Part shown: positions 45,541 to 54,961 of the stretch, piece after piece
Numbering within the stretch: position 1 is the first letter of the stretch
Layout: each line of letters opens with the position of its first letter
NCBI RefSeq assembly: GCF_900230185.1
Contig: NZ_OCSR01000001.1
Location: 2,976,001 to 3,040,000 of the forward strand
DNA length: 64,000 nucleotides
Reading direction: 5' to 3'
From: Burkholderia sp. OK233
GTDB lineage: Bacteria; Pseudomonadota; Gammaproteobacteria; Burkholderiales; Burkholderiaceae
Program-made: the position numbers and the translations under genes
Notes under the pieces: generated by a model
Seen by the model: the letters and a program-made list of their open reading frames with translations, nothing else
Databases searched by the model: none
What the model was told of the DNA's origin: nothing

Positions 45541-46104
45541 ATGAAGAACAAAAAAAGCGCGTTGCGTGGTCTGGCGCTAAAAGGCGCTTCAGCGGCTCTT
45601 CTGTTTGGCGCTTCGGGACTGGCGGCAGCTGACCAGTTCGGCGTGCAGATTGCCGGCAGCCTGGGCGATCACCACATCAAAAAACTCGATCTCGGCCTGG
45701 TCTGGGATCCGAATCTGACGTGGTGGCAGATCGGCGATTGGCATTTCTCGCTGATCGGCGAAGCGCACGTGGCCTGGTGGCATACCGACGAGGGGAATGT
45801 GCACGAGAACATCGGCGAGATCGGTGTGACGCCGATCATTCGCTTCATCGACGGAGCGGGTGCGATTCGCCCTTACATCGAAGCGGGCGCCGGTATCCGC
45901 CTTCTGTCGAGTCCGAGAGTCTCCACTGACCTCACGCTCGCGACTGCGTTCCAGTTCGCCTCCATGGTGGGCGTCGGCCTGCAATTCGGCAGTCGCCAGC
46001 AGTACGAGGCGGGCTACCGCTTCCAGCATATTTCCAATGGCGGTATCAAAGAGCCGAATCCTGGTATAAATTTCCACCAGCTATATTTGCAATATAACTT
46101 CTGA
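45541..46104 (+). CDS. pagL: Lipid A 3-O-deacylase PagL family outer-membrane protein
   Basis: 187 residues with a signal peptide (~1-30, ending LAAA) and an eight-stranded barrel pattern ending in a terminal aromatic Phe (LYLQYNF). The catalytic motif region 'RFQHISNGGIKEPNPG' supplies the His-Ser pair expected for PagL, with the conserved Asn-Gly. PagL removes the 3-O acyl chain of lipid A and changes endotoxin and polymyxin properties. Start 45541 is the first ATG; no strong RBS is visible. It is divergent from rpoH. Confidence 0.88.
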   Translation: MKNKKSALRGLALKGASAALLFGASGLAAADQFGVQIAGSLGDHHIKKLDLGLVWDPNLTWWQIGDWHFSLIGEAHVAWWHTDEGNVHENIGEIGVTPIIRFIDGAGAIRPYIEAGAGIRLLSSPRVSTDLTLATAFQFASMVGVGLQFGSRQQYEAGYRFQHISNGGIKEPNPGINFHQLYLQYNF

Positions 46105-46147
46105 CGACCGTGGCCACGTTCGGCTCACCGGTGCAAGGGGCTGAGCA

Positions 46148-46531
46148 ATGGCGGCAAAGATAATCGAAGCGATTCGCGGGCTCGAGCGAGAACGCTTCCG
46201 TGCGATGGTCGACGGCGACGGGCAGTCGCTCGATGCGCTGCTCGCGGACAACGTGAGCTATGTCCATACGAACGGCAAGCGTGAAACGAAGCGACAGTTC
46301 ATCGACGGTATTACCGCTGGGCGGCGTCGCTATCGGCAGATCGAGGTGCAGTCGCAAGAAGTGCTGCCGGTAGGGCGCGAGACCTGTGTCGTCACCGGGC
46401 GCGCGCTGATCGAAATGGAAGCGAACAACGGCGCGCTGCTGTTTCCGATCGCATACACGGCGATTCACACACAGGAAGATGGGCAATGGCGTCTGATCGC
46501 CTGGCAGGCGACGCGTTGCGCGATTGAGTGA
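46148..46531 (+). CDS. NTF2-like (SnoaL/DUF4440) family protein
   Basis: 127-residue single-domain protein with the nuclear transport factor 2-like fold: 'RFRAMVDGDGQSLDALLADN' near the N-terminus, 'YVHTNGKRETKRQFIDGI' in the middle and 'WRLIAWQATR' at the end. Such proteins may be small hydrolases, isomerases or binding domains; nothing here fixes the activity. It follows pagL by 43 bases and may be co-transcribed. Confidence 0.78.
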   Translation: MAAKIIEAIRGLERERFRAMVDGDGQSLDALLADNVSYVHTNGKRETKRQFIDGITAGRRRYRQIEVQSQEVLPVGRETCVVTGRALIEMEANNGALLFPIAYTAIHTQEDGQWRLIAWQATRCAIE

Positions 46532-46731
46532 GCCTTTTGAGCCCACTCCGTTTCGCTAGTCGGGCTGGGTGAGCGCCTTGTGAGCGCTGGGACTGCACGA
46601 GCAGGCGGGTTGCGCCGCTCATGCTGAATGTGCTGCCTGGTGGGGTCGGCCGGGCAGATTTTGATGCGATCGCGCTGCCCTGAGCGCGGTCCCGACTGCC
46701 AGGGGCGGCCCCGCCCCCCGCCTCAAGTCAC

Positions 46732-47769
46732 TCAGGCCGCTACGCGCTGCAGATCCTCATCGCTCCACACCGGCCGCTCTGCAGCATCACCCGCATACGG
46801 ATGCTGCGGATGCACCGGAATCTGATTGCAGCGCTCGACCACGCGCCGCACCTCATCAATATCTGAGAAGTCGAGGCCCGGGTCGATGCCCTGCGCGTAA
46901 AGGTTCATCGCGAGCGTAACGAGGTCCACGTTGCCAGTGCGCTCGCCGTTGCCGAACAGACATCCTTCGACGCGATCCGCGCCCGCCAGCAGCGCCAGTT
47001 CCGTAGCGGCCACGGCGGTGCCGCGATCGTTATGCGGATGCACCGACAGCACGATGCTGTCGCGATAGCTCAGATTGCGGTCCATCCATTCGATCTGGTC
47101 GGCGAACACGTTGGGTGTCGCGGCCTCGACGCTCGCGGGCAGGTTGACGATCATCTTGTGGTCGCGCGTGGGCCGCCACGTCTGCGCCACCGCGTCGCAT
47201 ACTTCGCGCGCGTACGGGAGTTCGGTCGTATTGAAGGTTTCGGGCGAATACTGGAACGTCCAGTGCGTGTCGGGCCGGGCTTGCGCATGTTCCCTGATGA
47301 GGCGCGTGCCTTCCACCGCCAGTGCCTTGATCTGGTCCTTCGACTGGTTGAAGACGATCTTCCGAAACGACGGGCAGATCGCGTTGTACAGGTGCACGAT
47401 GGCGCGCGGCGCGCCCTTCAGAGACTCGAACGTGCGCGCAATCAGTTCGGCGCGTGAGGGCACGAATACTTCGATCGTCACGTCCTCGGGAATGCGCTTT
47501 TCTTCGATCAGTTTGCGCACGAAATCGAAGTCGGTTTGCGAGGCAGACGGGAAACCGACTTCGATCTCGTTGAAGCCGATCGCTACCAGCATCTCGAAGA
47601 ATTCGAGCTTTTGCGCGGCATTCATCGGCTCGATGAGCGCCTGATTGCCGTCGCGCAGATCGGTGCTCATCCAGATCGGCGCCTGGCTGATCGTGCGGCT
47701 CGGCCATTTGCGGCCGGTGAGGCGCACAGCGGGGAAGGGACGGTATTTTTCAGCGGGATTGCGCAACAT
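46732..47769 (-). pseudogene. leuA: 2-isopropylmalate synthase, N-terminal part only
   Basis: 345 residues equal to the catalytic TIM barrel of the longer (type 2, ~560 residue) LeuA. It has '[16 protein letters not shown]', '[17 protein letters not shown]' and '[20 protein letters not shown]'. Similarity ends at '[10 protein letters not shown]', where LeuA should continue with a 'FTAFSGSHQDAI'-type segment. Instead 17 unrelated-looking residues ([15 protein letters not shown]) and a stop follow. The accessory subdomains and the leucine-binding regulatory domain are missing, so activity is doubtful. A leucine-type leader peptide precedes it, showing it descends from an attenuated leuA. Confidence 0.72.
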
Positions 47770-47786
47770 GAAATTGACCCTCGCGC

Positions 47787-47811
47787 TTCGTCCGAACGGT
47801 AAACGGACGAA
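47787..47811 (-). promoter_or_regulatory. Hairpin directly upstream of the leuA ribosome binding site
   Basis: Eight-base perfect stem TTCGTCCG/CGGACGAA with nine-base loop, ending 17 bases before the leuA ATG and abutting GAGGG. It could be the last element of the leader structure or could influence ribosome access. No T-run follows. Confidence 0.5.
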
Positions 47812-47891
47812 TGCAAACGACTACAGGTTGTGAAGAACTACGGTCGGGAGTGAGACAGTAACTGCGAGGAACAGCGGGACTGCTTTGAGGA

Positions 47892-47968
47892 CCGCGCTTT
47901 GGGCAACTAATCTGGGTGATTCAACCTGCCAACGCGCGGCGCTACGTCTGACTTACGCTAGACGTAGC
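47892..47968 (-). promoter_or_regulatory. Putative leucine attenuator RNA structures
   Basis: Immediately over the end of the leader peptide there is a perfect nine-base hairpin, GCTACGTCT/AGACGTAGC (47941-47949 with 47960-47968), whose 5' arm contains the last two CTA codons. Just downstream, CCGCGC (47934-47939) could pair with GCGCGG (47892-47897) as a competing structure. I do not find a terminator with a good U-run, so the exact mechanism is uncertain. Confidence 0.5.
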
Positions 47969-48027
47969 GATAGGGGCCGCGCTAGGCGGCCGGAGGTAAT
48001 TCGGAGGGTGTTCGGAAGGGAACGCAT
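47953..48027 (-). CDS. leuL: leu leader peptide
   Basis: 24-codon open frame with six leucines. The last four are all CTA, the rarest leucine codon in such GC-rich genomes, packed into residues 15-23 (LARPLSLRL). A hairpin overlaps these codons. This is the classic layout of a transcription-attenuation leader that senses charged leucine tRNA. The ATG lies seven bases downstream of a -10-like hexamer, so the mRNA is probably leaderless, beginning at or next to the start codon. Confidence 0.7.
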   Translation of the reverse strand: MRSLPNTLRITSGRLARPLSLRLA

Positions 48028-48033
48028 GGGTCT

Positions 48034-48063
48034 AATGTATGACGGCTCGCAGCGGCGTGTCAA
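48034..48063 (-). promoter_or_regulatory. Sigma-70 promoter of the leuL-leuA unit
   Basis: On the minus strand, consensus TTGACA (48058-48063) and TACATT (48034-48039) are spaced by 18 bases, or ATACAT with 17. Transcription should start about 48027, which is the A of the leader peptide ATG. Confidence 0.65.
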
Positions 48064-48131
48064 CCCGCGACCGTCATCCTGGCGTGGGCATGCAATGCCG
48101 CAAGCGCTGCGTTGCACTCACGCCGCGCACG

Positions 48132-49103
48132 TCACACGGGCATTTTCGCGACGTCGACGATCAGCTCCACCTGTCGTTCGATCGCGCTCGGGACAGGCGC
48201 TTCGCCGCGCAACACGGCGTCGATCCACGCGGCTGTGGTCGCGGCGTCGCGAGCTTCAGGCAAGTCGACTTCAGGCGCGTCGGGCGACGAGCGCTCGTGC
48301 GGCACGCGCGTTTCGCAGATGCCGTCGTGCAGCCAGTCCACTTGCACCTGGCGCCGCGTGTCGGCCACTGCTTCGCCTTCGGTGCCGCGCGCGAGCAGGG
48401 CGCCGCCCTCCGCGGCAGCCGGGTGCGTGTTGAACAGCTGCGTGAGACTGTCGCGATACGGCGGATGCGTGTAGTTCACGAGCCGCAGCCCGGCGGGCGC
48501 GAACGGCTGCAGAATTTTCACGAGCGTGTGCGTTGAATTGCGCACGCCCATCCGCCGGCGCAGCGAGAGGAGATGCGCGAGCTTCGGCGCGAGTACCTCG
48601 ATCGATGCGAACGCGAGACGGCGCTCGGCGAGACCGTCTTCGATGTCGGCGTGCGATCGCGCGTGCGGGATCTGCAGATGTGTGAAGATTTCAGCGCTGG
48701 TCACGCGGCCCGGATCTTCCGTGACGCCATGCACCAGCACCGGCACACCTTCGCGTGCCAGGAGTAGCGCGAGCAGCGGCACCAGGTTGGGCTGTTTGCG
48801 CGCGCCGTTGTACGTGGGTATCGACACGGGCCGGAATGCCGCGTGCGGCAGATGAACCGGTTCGAACGACGCCTGCGCGCCGGCCAGCATGGCGGCGAGT
48901 TCGTCAGCGGTTTCGCCTTTCACGCGATAGGCGAGCAGCACGGCACCGAGTTCGAGATCGGCCACGCGGCCGTCGAGCATTGCGGTGTAAAGCGTGCGCG
49001 TATCTTCGGCAGTCAGCGCGCGGGCGCCGTTCGGGCCGCGGCCGATTTCCTTGATATAGCGGGCGCAGGGGAAAAGATTGGCGGTGTCGGCGGAGTCGGT
49101 CAT
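48132..49103 (-). CDS. ybiB: DNA-binding protein YbiB (TrpD2 family)
   Basis: 323-residue protein related in fold to anthranilate phosphoribosyltransferase (TrpD). E. coli YbiB binds nucleic acid non-specifically and is LexA-regulated. Features include 'YIKEIGRGPNGARALTAED' at the N-terminus, 'VPVLVHGVTEDPGRVTSAEI' and 'RRRMGVRNSTHTLVKILQP', the last close to the TrpD-like core. It lies upstream of the leuL-leuA unit on the same strand, about 100 bp away. Function in Burkholderia is unknown. Confidence 0.88.
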   Translation of the reverse strand: MTDSADTANLFPCARYIKEIGRGPNGARALTAEDTRTLYTAMLDGRVADLELGAVLLAYRVKGETADELAAMLAGAQASFEPVHLPHAAFRPVSIPTYNGARKQPNLVPLLALLLAREGVPVLVHGVTEDPGRVTSAEIFTHLQIPHARSHADIEDGLAERRLAFASIEVLAPKLAHLLSLRRRMGVRNSTHTLVKILQPFAPAGLRLVNYTHPPYRDSLTQLFNTHPAAAEGGALLARGTEGEAVADTRRQVQVDWLHDGICETRVPHERSSPDAPEVDLPEARDAATTAAWIDAVLRGEAPVPSAIERQVELIVDVAKMPV

Positions 49104-49307
49104 CGGGCGCAGTCGGACGGGGGCGTGCCGCCTTGGGGCGGTCGGCCAGGGAATTCAAAGGACGCTATCCAGTGTGAGTATCGCATCTATAGCGACCAGG
49201 CGGTCCGCGCGTGCCGATGCCGATCCGCTGCGCGGCGCTTTGCCGCGCGTTACACTCGATGTTTTATCGCCGCGCGGGCGCGGCGCAATCCAGAAACGGA
49301 GAACGGG

Positions 49308-50006
49308 ATGAGTTACGTATTTGCACCGACACCGGTCGTTGCGGTGCCGGTCATGGGGTCCAGCGAGCAGTTCGCGGTGCGTCGCATCTACTGTGTGGGC
49401 CGCAACTACGAGGCGCACGCGCGTGAGATGGGGCACGATCCTGACCGCGAACCTCCGTTCTTCTTCGCCAAGCCGGCCGATGCCGTGCTGTATGTCGCGC
49501 CGGGTGCGACGGGCGAATTCCCCTATCCCTCGCAATCGAAGAACGTCCACTTCGAGATGGAACTGGTGGCGGCGATCGGCAAAGGCGGCAAGAACATTCC
49601 GGCCGAAAGCGCACTCGACCACGTGTACGGTTACGCGCTTGGTCTCGACATGACACGCCGCGATCTGCAGGCCGAAGCGAAGAAGCTGGGCCGTCCCTGG
49701 GTTACCGCGAAGGGTTTCGATCACTCGGCGCCGCTCGGTCCGATCCATCCGGTCACGACGGTCGGCCATGTCGGCAAGGGCGCGATCTGGTTATCGGTGA
49801 ACGGCGAGGAAAAACAGAATTCGGACGTGTCGCAACTGATCTGGTCGGTGGCTGAGACGATCGCCTATCTGTCGACGCTGTTCGAACTGCAACCCGGCGA
49901 TCTGATTTTCACCGGCACGCCGGAGGGTGTAGACGCGGTGGTACAGGGCGACCTCATGAAGGGCGGTGTGGATGGGCTCGGCGAGCTCAGCGTACGCGTC
50001 GTCTGA
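49308..50006 (+). CDS. Fumarylacetoacetate hydrolase family protein
   Basis: 232-residue FAH-superfamily hydrolase or decarboxylase. It has 'RRIYCVGRNYEAHAREMG', 'PPFFFAKPADAV', 'NVHFEMELVAAIGKGG' (metal-binding Glu) and 'GDLIFTGTPEGV'. The next gene encodes maleylacetoacetate isomerase, so fumarylpyruvate hydrolase (gentisate route) or fumarylacetoacetase-like activity is plausible. ATG 49308 follows ACGGAGAA. Confidence 0.9.
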   Translation: MSYVFAPTPVVAVPVMGSSEQFAVRRIYCVGRNYEAHAREMGHDPDREPPFFFAKPADAVLYVAPGATGEFPYPSQSKNVHFEMELVAAIGKGGKNIPAESALDHVYGYALGLDMTRRDLQAEAKKLGRPWVTAKGFDHSAPLGPIHPVTTVGHVGKGAIWLSVNGEEKQNSDVSQLIWSVAETIAYLSTLFELQPGDLIFTGTPEGVDAVVQGDLMKGGVDGLGELSVRVV

Positions 50007-50031
50007 AGCGCGGTGGGAGGAGACACATAAC

Positions 50032-50676
50032 ATGAAGCTTTACAGCTATTTCCGGAGTTCGGCGTCCTATCGCGTGCGCATCGCGCTGAACGTGAAGAAT
50101 CTGCCGTACGACTATGTGCCGGTGCACCTCGTGCGAGATGGCGGCGAGCAACTGAAGCCCGAGTATCGCAAGGTGAATGTGGACGGCATCGTGCCCACGT
50201 TCGTCGACGGTAACGAAGTGATGCCGCAGTCGCTCGCGATCATCGAGTACCTGGAGGAAACGCATCCCGAACCGCCGCTCTTGCCCGGCACGCCGGTTGA
50301 GCGCGCATATGTGCGTTCGGTGGCGCTGCAGGTGGCGTGCGAGATTCATCCGCTGAACAATCTGCGCGTGCTGAAATACCTGAAACACACGCTGTGTGTC
50401 GATGACGACGCGAAAGATGCGTGGTACAAGCATTGGGTCGAAGCGGGCTTTGCGACGCTCGATGCACATCTGGCGGGCGATTCGCGCACTGGCAAGCTGT
50501 GCTTTGGCGACACCCCGACAATGGCTGACGCCTGTCTGATTCCACAGGTGTTCAACGCCCAGCGCTTCAAGGTGGATACGGCGAAGTTTCCGACGATTCA
50601 GCGCATCTACGATCACGCGATGCAGATCGACGCGTTCGCTCGCGCAGCGCCTGGTGTTCAGCCTGACGCGGAATGA
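50032..50676 (+). CDS. maiA: Maleylacetoacetate isomerase (zeta-class glutathione transferase)
   Basis: 214-residue GST that isomerises maleylacetoacetate or maleylpyruvate with glutathione as cofactor. 'LYSYFRSSASYRVRIALN' carries the zeta-class SSxS/R glutathione motif. 'PQSLAIIEYLEETHPEPPLL' and 'CEIHPLNNLRVLKYL' follow. GGGAGGAG is ideally placed before ATG 50032. It is paired with the upstream FAH-family gene, and a terminator follows. Confidence 0.94.
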   Translation: MKLYSYFRSSASYRVRIALNVKNLPYDYVPVHLVRDGGEQLKPEYRKVNVDGIVPTFVDGNEVMPQSLAIIEYLEETHPEPPLLPGTPVERAYVRSVALQVACEIHPLNNLRVLKYLKHTLCVDDDAKDAWYKHWVEAGFATLDAHLAGDSRTGKLCFGDTPTMADACLIPQVFNAQRFKVDTAKFPTIQRIYDHAMQIDAFARAAPGVQPDAE

Positions 50677-50692
50677 CGCGGTGGTTTGAATG

Positions 50693-50722
50693 AAAAAAGG
50701 GCGCTCGGTGAGCGCCCTTTTT
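50693..50722. terminator. Bidirectional terminator between maiA and ftsY
   Basis: AGGGCGCTC/GAGCGCCCT stem flanked by A6 on the left and T5 on the right, placed between convergent genes. Confidence 0.88.
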
Positions 50723-50750
50723 GCTTGTTCTGCGACGAACGTTGCTGTGT

Positions 50751-51917
50751 TCAACCGCCCAGCAACGCGTCCGAAAACTCTTCCGCGCTGAACGGCTGCA
50801 AGTCCTCCACCTTTTCGCCGACGCCAATGAAGTACACCGGAATCGGACGCTGCCGCGCGATCGCCGCGAGAATGCCGCCCTTCGCCGTGCCGTCGAGTTT
50901 GGTGACGATCAGGCCGGTGAGGCCGAGCGCGTCGTCGAAGGCTTTCACTTGCGCGAGACCATTCTGGCCGGTGTTCGCATCGATCACCAGCAGCACCTCA
51001 TGCGGTGCGCCGTCTTGCGCCTTGCCGATCACGCGCTTTACCTTGCGCAGTTCTTCCATCAGATGCAGCTGGGTCGGCAGACGGCCGGCGGTGTCCGCCA
51101 TCATGACGTCGATCTTGCGCGCACGCGCGGCGCCGACCGCATCGTAAATCACGGCTGCCGGGTCGCCGCTTTCCTGCGACACCACCGTCACGTTGTTGCG
51201 CTGGCCCCAGATTGCAAGTTGCTCGCGCGCGGCGGCGCGGAAGGTGTCGCCCGCAGCCAGCAGCACCGACTGATCGAAGCTCTGGAGATGCTTGGCGAGC
51301 TTGCCGATGCTCGTGGTTTTGCCTGCACCGTTGACGCCCGCGATCATCACGACCAGCGGTTGCGCGCGACCGAGCATCAGCGATTTTTCCAGCGGCTTGA
51401 GCAGGTCGATTAGCAGCGTGCGTAGCGCCGCTTTCACCTGTTGAGGATCGGTGAGGCGCTCGGTGCGCACTTTCTCGCGCAACGATTCGAGCAGGAATTC
51501 GGTCGCTTCGACGCCCGCATCCGACATCAGCAGGGCGGTTTCGAGTTCTTCGTACAGATCCTCGTCGATCTTCGTGCCGACGAAAATGCCGGTCAGGTTC
51601 GAACTCGTTTTCGACAGACCGGTTTTCAGGCGCGTGAGCCACGAGCGCTTCGCGCTCGCGTCCTGCATTGGCGGCGGGACGATTTCGACGGTTTCGGGCG
51701 CGGGTGCCTCAGATTCGGGCTCATTTTGGGAGGCAGCGGCAGCCGGCTGCGTGTCGACGCGAGCCGGGGCCACCGGGCGCGGCGCCGACGGCGCGACGGG
51801 CGCTGCCGGTGCCTCTACGGCGGGTTCGGGCGCCAGGGCTTCCGGCGCCGTCTGCGATTCCTCTGGCGCGTTATCGGACTCTTTCGAACCCTTGAATCGT
51901 TTGAAAAAGCTGAACAT
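50751..51917 (-). CDS. ftsY: Signal recognition particle receptor FtsY
   Basis: 388-residue SRP receptor GTPase. An acidic/Pro-Ala-rich A domain (~1-90) follows the membrane-binding start MFSFFKRFKG. The N domain runs ~95-180. The G domain has 'IAGVNGAGKTTSIGKLA', 'DTFRAAAREQL', 'DTAGRLPTQ' and 'TKLDGTAKGG'. The frame is open far upstream, but the methionine at 51917 is the family start. It is divergent from rsmD, the usual neighbour. Confidence 0.96.
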   Translation of the reverse strand: MFSFFKRFKGSKESDNAPEESQTAPEALAPEPAVEAPAAPVAPSAPRPVAPARVDTQPAAAASQNEPESEAPAPETVEIVPPPMQDASAKRSWLTRLKTGLSKTSSNLTGIFVGTKIDEDLYEELETALLMSDAGVEATEFLLESLREKVRTERLTDPQQVKAALRTLLIDLLKPLEKSLMLGRAQPLVVMIAGVNGAGKTTSIGKLAKHLQSFDQSVLLAAGDTFRAAAREQLAIWGQRNNVTVVSQESGDPAAVIYDAVGAARARKIDVMMADTAGRLPTQLHLMEELRKVKRVIGKAQDGAPHEVLLVIDANTGQNGLAQVKAFDDALGLTGLIVTKLDGTAKGGILAAIARQRPIPVYFIGVGEKVEDLQPFSAEEFSDALLGG

Positions 51918-52157
51918 GATCTGGCGTGGTGAGAGCGCGCGCCGATGCGCGCAGCCGGGACGGGCCCGTGGGAGCGGCAGGCAGCGTTGCGATGCGGGAT
52001 GCAAGGCGCTGGAAGCCGCACATTTTATCAGGCGCGCCGCCGCCCGTCGTATTGGCCGAACGGCCAGGCTGGACGCCGTGCGCCCCTGTGGTAACGTTGG
52101 CGCTCCAGTCCGCACGCACCGGCGTCGCGGGCGCCTCTATCACGCAATCGAAACTGC

Positions 52158-52772
52158 ATGCCCCGTTCTGCTCCTTCACGCGCCCACGGCGCTTCGTCCA
52201 AAGGCGGCAAGCCGCACGCCATCCGTATCATCGGCGGCGACTGGAAGCGCACGCCGCTGCCCGTGCTCGACCTGGACGGCCTGCGCCCCACGCCCGACCG
52301 TGTGCGCGAAACAGTGTTCAACTGGCTTGGCCAACGGCTGGATGGCCAGCGCTGCCTCGATCTGTTCGCCGGTAGCGGTGCGCTCGGCTTCGAGGCTGCC
52401 TCGCGCGGCGCGGCGCGGGTGCTGATGGTCGAGCGCAATGCGCGGGCCGCCAGCCAGCTGCGCGCGAACCAGGAACGCCTGTCGGCGCGTACGATCGAAA
52501 TCGCGGAGGCCGACGGCTTGCGCCTCGCGGCGAGTCTCGCCCCCGGATCGTTCGACGTGGTTTTTCTCGATCCACCGTTCGATGGCGATCTGCTCGACAA
52601 GGCGCTCGCTCTTGCCGTGCCGTTGCTGAGCCCGGAAGGTTTTCTGTACGTGGAAGCAGGCGACGCGCTCGAGCTGGATGGGAATGAGACGCTCGCCGGT
52701 TGGGAAATCGTGCGGCAAGGCAAAGCGGGCGCTGTCCACTTTCATTTGCTGCAGCGCGAAAATAAGGAATAA
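52158..52772 (+). CDS. rsmD: 16S rRNA (guanine(966)-N(2))-methyltransferase RsmD
   Basis: 204-residue SAM-dependent methyltransferase modifying G966 of 16S rRNA. It has 'IRIIGGDWKRTPLPV' and 'RPTPDRVRETVFNWL', SAM motif 'CLDLFAGSGALGFEAASRG', and catalytic 'VVFLDPPFDGD' (variant of N/D-PPF). The first ~20 residues are a Ser/Ala-rich extension. It precedes coaD in the usual rsmD-coaD arrangement. Confidence 0.95.
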   Translation: MPRSAPSRAHGASSKGGKPHAIRIIGGDWKRTPLPVLDLDGLRPTPDRVRETVFNWLGQRLDGQRCLDLFAGSGALGFEAASRGAARVLMVERNARAASQLRANQERLSARTIEIAEADGLRLAASLAPGSFDVVFLDPPFDGDLLDKALALAVPLLSPEGFLYVEAGDALELDGNETLAGWEIVRQGKAGAVHFHLLQRENKE

Positions 52773-52883
52773 TGCGCGTTCCAAAACAAGCAGCGGACGG
52801 TTACCGTCACGCGTGCGGTCGGTGCCAAATGCGTCGCGTGGACGCTTTGACGTGCCTATTTGTCTGAAGAGAGGAGAAGTCTC

Positions 52884-53399
52884 ATGGTAGTCGCCGTGTA
52901 CCCGGGCACGTTCGACCCGCTGACGCGCGGTCACGAAGACCTCGTTCGACGCGCGTCGAGCATTTTCGACACGCTGGTGGTGGGCGTTGCCGATAGCCGC
53001 AACAAGAAGCCGTTCTTCACGCTGAAAGAGCGTCTCGACATCGCTCATGAAGTGCTCGGGCACTACCCGAACGTTCAGGTGATGAGCTTCAAAGGGCTAT
53101 TGAAGGACTTTGTCCGCAGCAATAACGCTCGGGTGATCGTGCGTGGCCTGCGTGCCGTCTCGGACTTCGAATATGAGTTCCAGATGGCCGGCATGAACCG
53201 CTATCTGCTGCCGGACGTCGAAACCATGTTCATGACGCCGTCCGATCAATACCAGTTCATCTCCGGCACCATCGTGCGTGAAATCGCGCAACTGGGCGGC
53301 GACGTCAGCAAGTTCGTGTTCCCGTCGGTCGAAAAATGGCTGAAGGAGAAGGTTGCCGCGCTGGATCCGGATGATGGTGTCTCGGCGGGACAACCGTAA
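52884..53399 (+). CDS. coaD: Phosphopantetheine adenylyltransferase
   Basis: 171-residue nucleotidyltransferase catalysing the penultimate step of coenzyme A synthesis. N-terminal '[19 protein letters not shown]' has the T/HxGH motif. '[18 protein letters not shown]' and '[16 protein letters not shown]' are conserved active-site segments. ATG 52884 has GAGGAGAAG upstream; an earlier in-frame codon falls inside that site. Confidence 0.97.
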   Translation: MVVAVYPGTFDPLTRGHEDLVRRASSIFDTLVVGVADSRNKKPFFTLKERLDIAHEVLGHYPNVQVMSFKGLLKDFVRSNNARVIVRGLRAVSDFEYEFQMAGMNRYLLPDVETMFMTPSDQYQFISGTIVREIAQLGGDVSKFVFPSVEKWLKEKVAALDPDDGVSAGQP

Positions 53400-53450
53400 C
53401 CGGCGTAAACTGTCGGATTGACGGATCAAAGCCGGCTTCGGCCGGCGTGA

Positions 53451-53720
<270 letters not shown>

Positions 53721-53735
53721 GAGTTGAATGATGGG

Positions 53736-53766
53736 AACGGCGAGGCGTCTGCCTCGCCGTTTTCTT
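53736..53766 (+). terminator. Rho-independent terminator of coaD-ferredoxin
   Basis: Eleven-base perfect stem AACGGCGAGGC/GCCTCGCCGTT with four-base loop, followed by TTCTTTT. Confidence 0.88.
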
Positions 53767-53819
53767 TTGCTGCAACGCTTTGTTTCGCGCGTGAAGTTAT
53801 TCCGGGCGCTATCCGAGCG

Positions 53820-54899
53820 TCATCCGACGTAAGCGCTGAAAATGTCGTGCAGCGCGGCCAGCAGAATGTCGCATTCGGCGTCGGTGCCGACCGAGATTCG
53901 CAGATGCTGGTCGATTCGCGCCGCCTTGAAGTGGCGCACGAAAATTTCCTTTTCCCTTAGTCGCGCCACGAGCGTCGCGGCGTCGTAGCCTTCGTGACGC
54001 GCGAACAGCAGATTCGCTGCCGAAGGCACCACTTCGAAACCCAGCGCCGTCAAGCCCGCGGCCAGCCGCTCACGGCTCGCAATTACCTTGGCGCAATTGT
54101 CGCGGAACCACGCATCGTCTTCGTACGCCGCGACGGCCGCGACTTGCGCCAGGCGGTCGAGGGGATACGAGTTGAAGCTGTCCTTCACGCGGTTCAGGGC
54201 GTCGATCAGTTCCGGATTGCCGAATGCGAAGCCGACACGCATGCCGGCAAGCGAACGCGACTTCGATACCGTTTGAATCACCAGCAGGTTGGGATAGCGG
54301 TCGATCAGCGTGATGGCCGATTCGGCGCCGAAATCGACATAGGCCTCATCGATCACCACGACCGATTCGGTATTTCTCGCCACCAGACGCTCGATATCGG
54401 CGAGCGGCAGCGGTCGTCCGGTCGGCGCGTTCGGATTCGGGAACAGGACGCCGCCGTTAGGCGCCGTGTAGTCGTCGACATTGATGGCGAAGCTGTCGTC
54501 GAGTTCGATGGTCCGATAGTCGACTTCAAAGAGCCGCGCGTAGGTCGGGTAGAAGCTGTATGTGATATCCGGAAACAGCAACGGCCTGTCGTGCTTCAAC
54601 AATGCCTGAAAGGTGAGCGCGAGCACTTCATCCGAGCCGTTGCCCGCGAATACCTGTTCCGGGCGAATGCCGTGGTACGCGGCGACCGTTTCGCGTAACT
54701 TGCGCGCTGTCGGGTCGGGATAGCGCCGCAGCGACTCGCCCGCGTCGCCCAGTTCTTGCCGGATCGCTTCACGCACGCGCGGCGACGGCGGATAGGGATT
54801 CTCGTTGGTGTTCAGCTTGACCGGATGCGCAACCACGGGCTGCTCGCCCGGCACATATGGCGTCAGACGGTGAACGATGTCACTCCAGTAGCGGCTCAA
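53820..54899 (-). CDS. hisC: Histidinol-phosphate aminotransferase
   Basis: 359-residue class I/II PLP aminotransferase. It has '[16 protein letters not shown]' near the N-terminus, '[18 protein letters not shown]', '[14 protein letters not shown]', '[11 protein letters not shown]' and the PLP lysine in '[18 protein letters not shown]'. Length agrees with HisC. It is not in a his operon here, so it may be one of several HisC paralogues, possibly with aromatic-amino-acid specificity. Confidence 0.9.
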   Translation of the reverse strand: MSRYWSDIVHRLTPYVPGEQPVVAHPVKLNTNENPYPPSPRVREAIRQELGDAGESLRRYPDPTARKLRETVAAYHGIRPEQVFAGNGSDEVLALTFQALLKHDRPLLFPDITYSFYPTYARLFEVDYRTIELDDSFAINVDDYTAPNGGVLFPNPNAPTGRPLPLADIERLVARNTESVVVIDEAYVDFGAESAITLIDRYPNLLVIQTVSKSRSLAGMRVGFAFGNPELIDALNRVKDSFNSYPLDRLAQVAAVAAYEDDAWFRDNCAKVIASRERLAAGLTALGFEVVPSAANLLFARHEGYDAATLVARLREKEIFVRHFKAARIDQHLRISVGTDAECDILLAALHDIFSAYVG

Positions 54900-54961
54900 G
54901 CGATTTCTCCTGTCGATGGCGATACGGGCGATATGGCGATATGGATGCGGGCAGGGCGCGC

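Noticed and set aside
50751..52115. ftsY frame extended upstream by 66 codons
   Set aside because: The extra part shows no family similarity and would overlap the control region shared with rsmD. Start placed at 51917.
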